Assembly (NCBI GenBank): GCA_947473535.1
Contig: CANJFK010000068.1
Span: 1-6,362, forward strand
Direction: 5' to 3'
From: Legionellaceae bacterium
GTDB lineage: Bacteria; Pseudomonadota; Gammaproteobacteria; Legionellales; Legionellaceae
Length of the DNA: 6,362 nucleotides
In this document: one piece after another, positions 6,209-6,362 of the stretch
How the letters are laid out: the number at the start of each line of letters is the position of its first letter
Position numbering within the stretch: position 1 is the first letter of the stretch
The notes under the pieces: model-generated
Told to the model about the DNA's origin: nothing
Databases searched by the model: none
The model's input: only the letters and a program-made list of their open reading frames with translations
Program-made: the position numbers and the translations under genes

Positions 6209-6362
6209 TTATCGGATACTAAGCACACCAAACCATTCTTTTGTCTTTTCGGCAGTACAATGTTCTCGTAATCGATTTTGGCTTCAAGCCAGTCTTCCTG
6301 GTCATGTCCAGGTACAAAGTCTCTTGCTAAGGCTTTGTAATAGGCAGACTCAGCAATCCACA
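6199..6362 (-). CDS. DUF2934 domain protein, 5' end cut by window edge
   Basis: Read on the - strand from the right edge, the frame gives 53 residues and ends at TAG (6199-6201). The N-terminus is missing. The visible start IAESAYYKALARDFVPGH followed by DQEDWLEAKIDYE closely matches the short DUF2934 domain, whose usual form is IAExAYYxAExRGFxPGxExxDWLEAExE. The last 20 or so residues (VLPKRQKNGLVCLVSDNFL) are outside the domain. DUF2934 proteins are small, soluble and of unknown function, common in Proteobacteria. It converges on the giant gene and is unlikely to share its transcript. The possible gene remnant begins just at its 3' end in another frame, so the C-terminus may have been changed by a frameshift. 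Confidence 0.85.
   Translation of the reverse strand, partial: WIAESAYYKALARDFVPGHDQEDWLEAKIDYENIVLPKRQKNGLVCLVSDNFL

Noticed and set aside
6065..6271. 68-codon + frame in the right flank
   Set aside because: It overlaps the DUF2934 coding sequence on the other strand, has no clear ribosome binding site and no recognisable motif.

Overview
The window is dominated by the 3' part of one giant, probably secreted, multidomain gene on the + strand. It is open from the left edge to the stop at 5934-5936, giving 1977 visible residues with the N-terminus outside the window. A spacer of about 260 bp follows, and then the 3' end of a small DUF2934 gene on the - strand that runs off the right edge. The two genes converge. 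No tRNA, rRNA, CRISPR array, complete insertion sequence or convincing promoter was seen.

The giant protein reads, in order: the end of an FG-GAP (integrin-like propeller) region; a short calcium-binding Asp-rich motif of thrombospondin type 3 style; a zinc metalloprotease domain with HELGHNLALRH and a downstream SVMNY Met-turn; three PKD domains; about 14 delta-60 (DUF5122-type) repeats; four HYR domains in exact 240-bp tandem; one cadherin-like/Big_9-type Ig domain; and a 39-residue hydrophilic tail with no recognisable sorting signal. The likely picture is an extracellular or cell-surface protease. In that picture the propeller and Ig-like modules act as stalk and binding surface, and the peptidase lies near the N-terminal end of the visible part. 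This is inference from domain families; substrate and partner are unknown.

Residue numbers in the entries count the Met codon at 234 as residue 1. That is a convenience only: the frame is open upstream of it and it is not the true start.

Organism: the domain mix (FG-GAP, PKD, delta-60, HYR) and a DUF2934 gene suggest an environmental Gram-negative bacterium. A betaproteobacterium such as a Nitrosomonas relative would fit, but nothing here fixes the taxon. Base composition falls along the gene, from about 55-63% GC in hand-counted rows of the first PKD domain to about 35-43% in the last Ig-like domain. This suggests modules of different history or age.

The most interesting points are the unusual domain combination, the Ala in place of the usual Gly in the metzincin zinc motif, the 14-blade delta-60 block with a split (Velcro-like) first blade, the mosaic and probably recent amplification of the HYR units, and a start-less protein-like frame between the two genes that may be a gene remnant.
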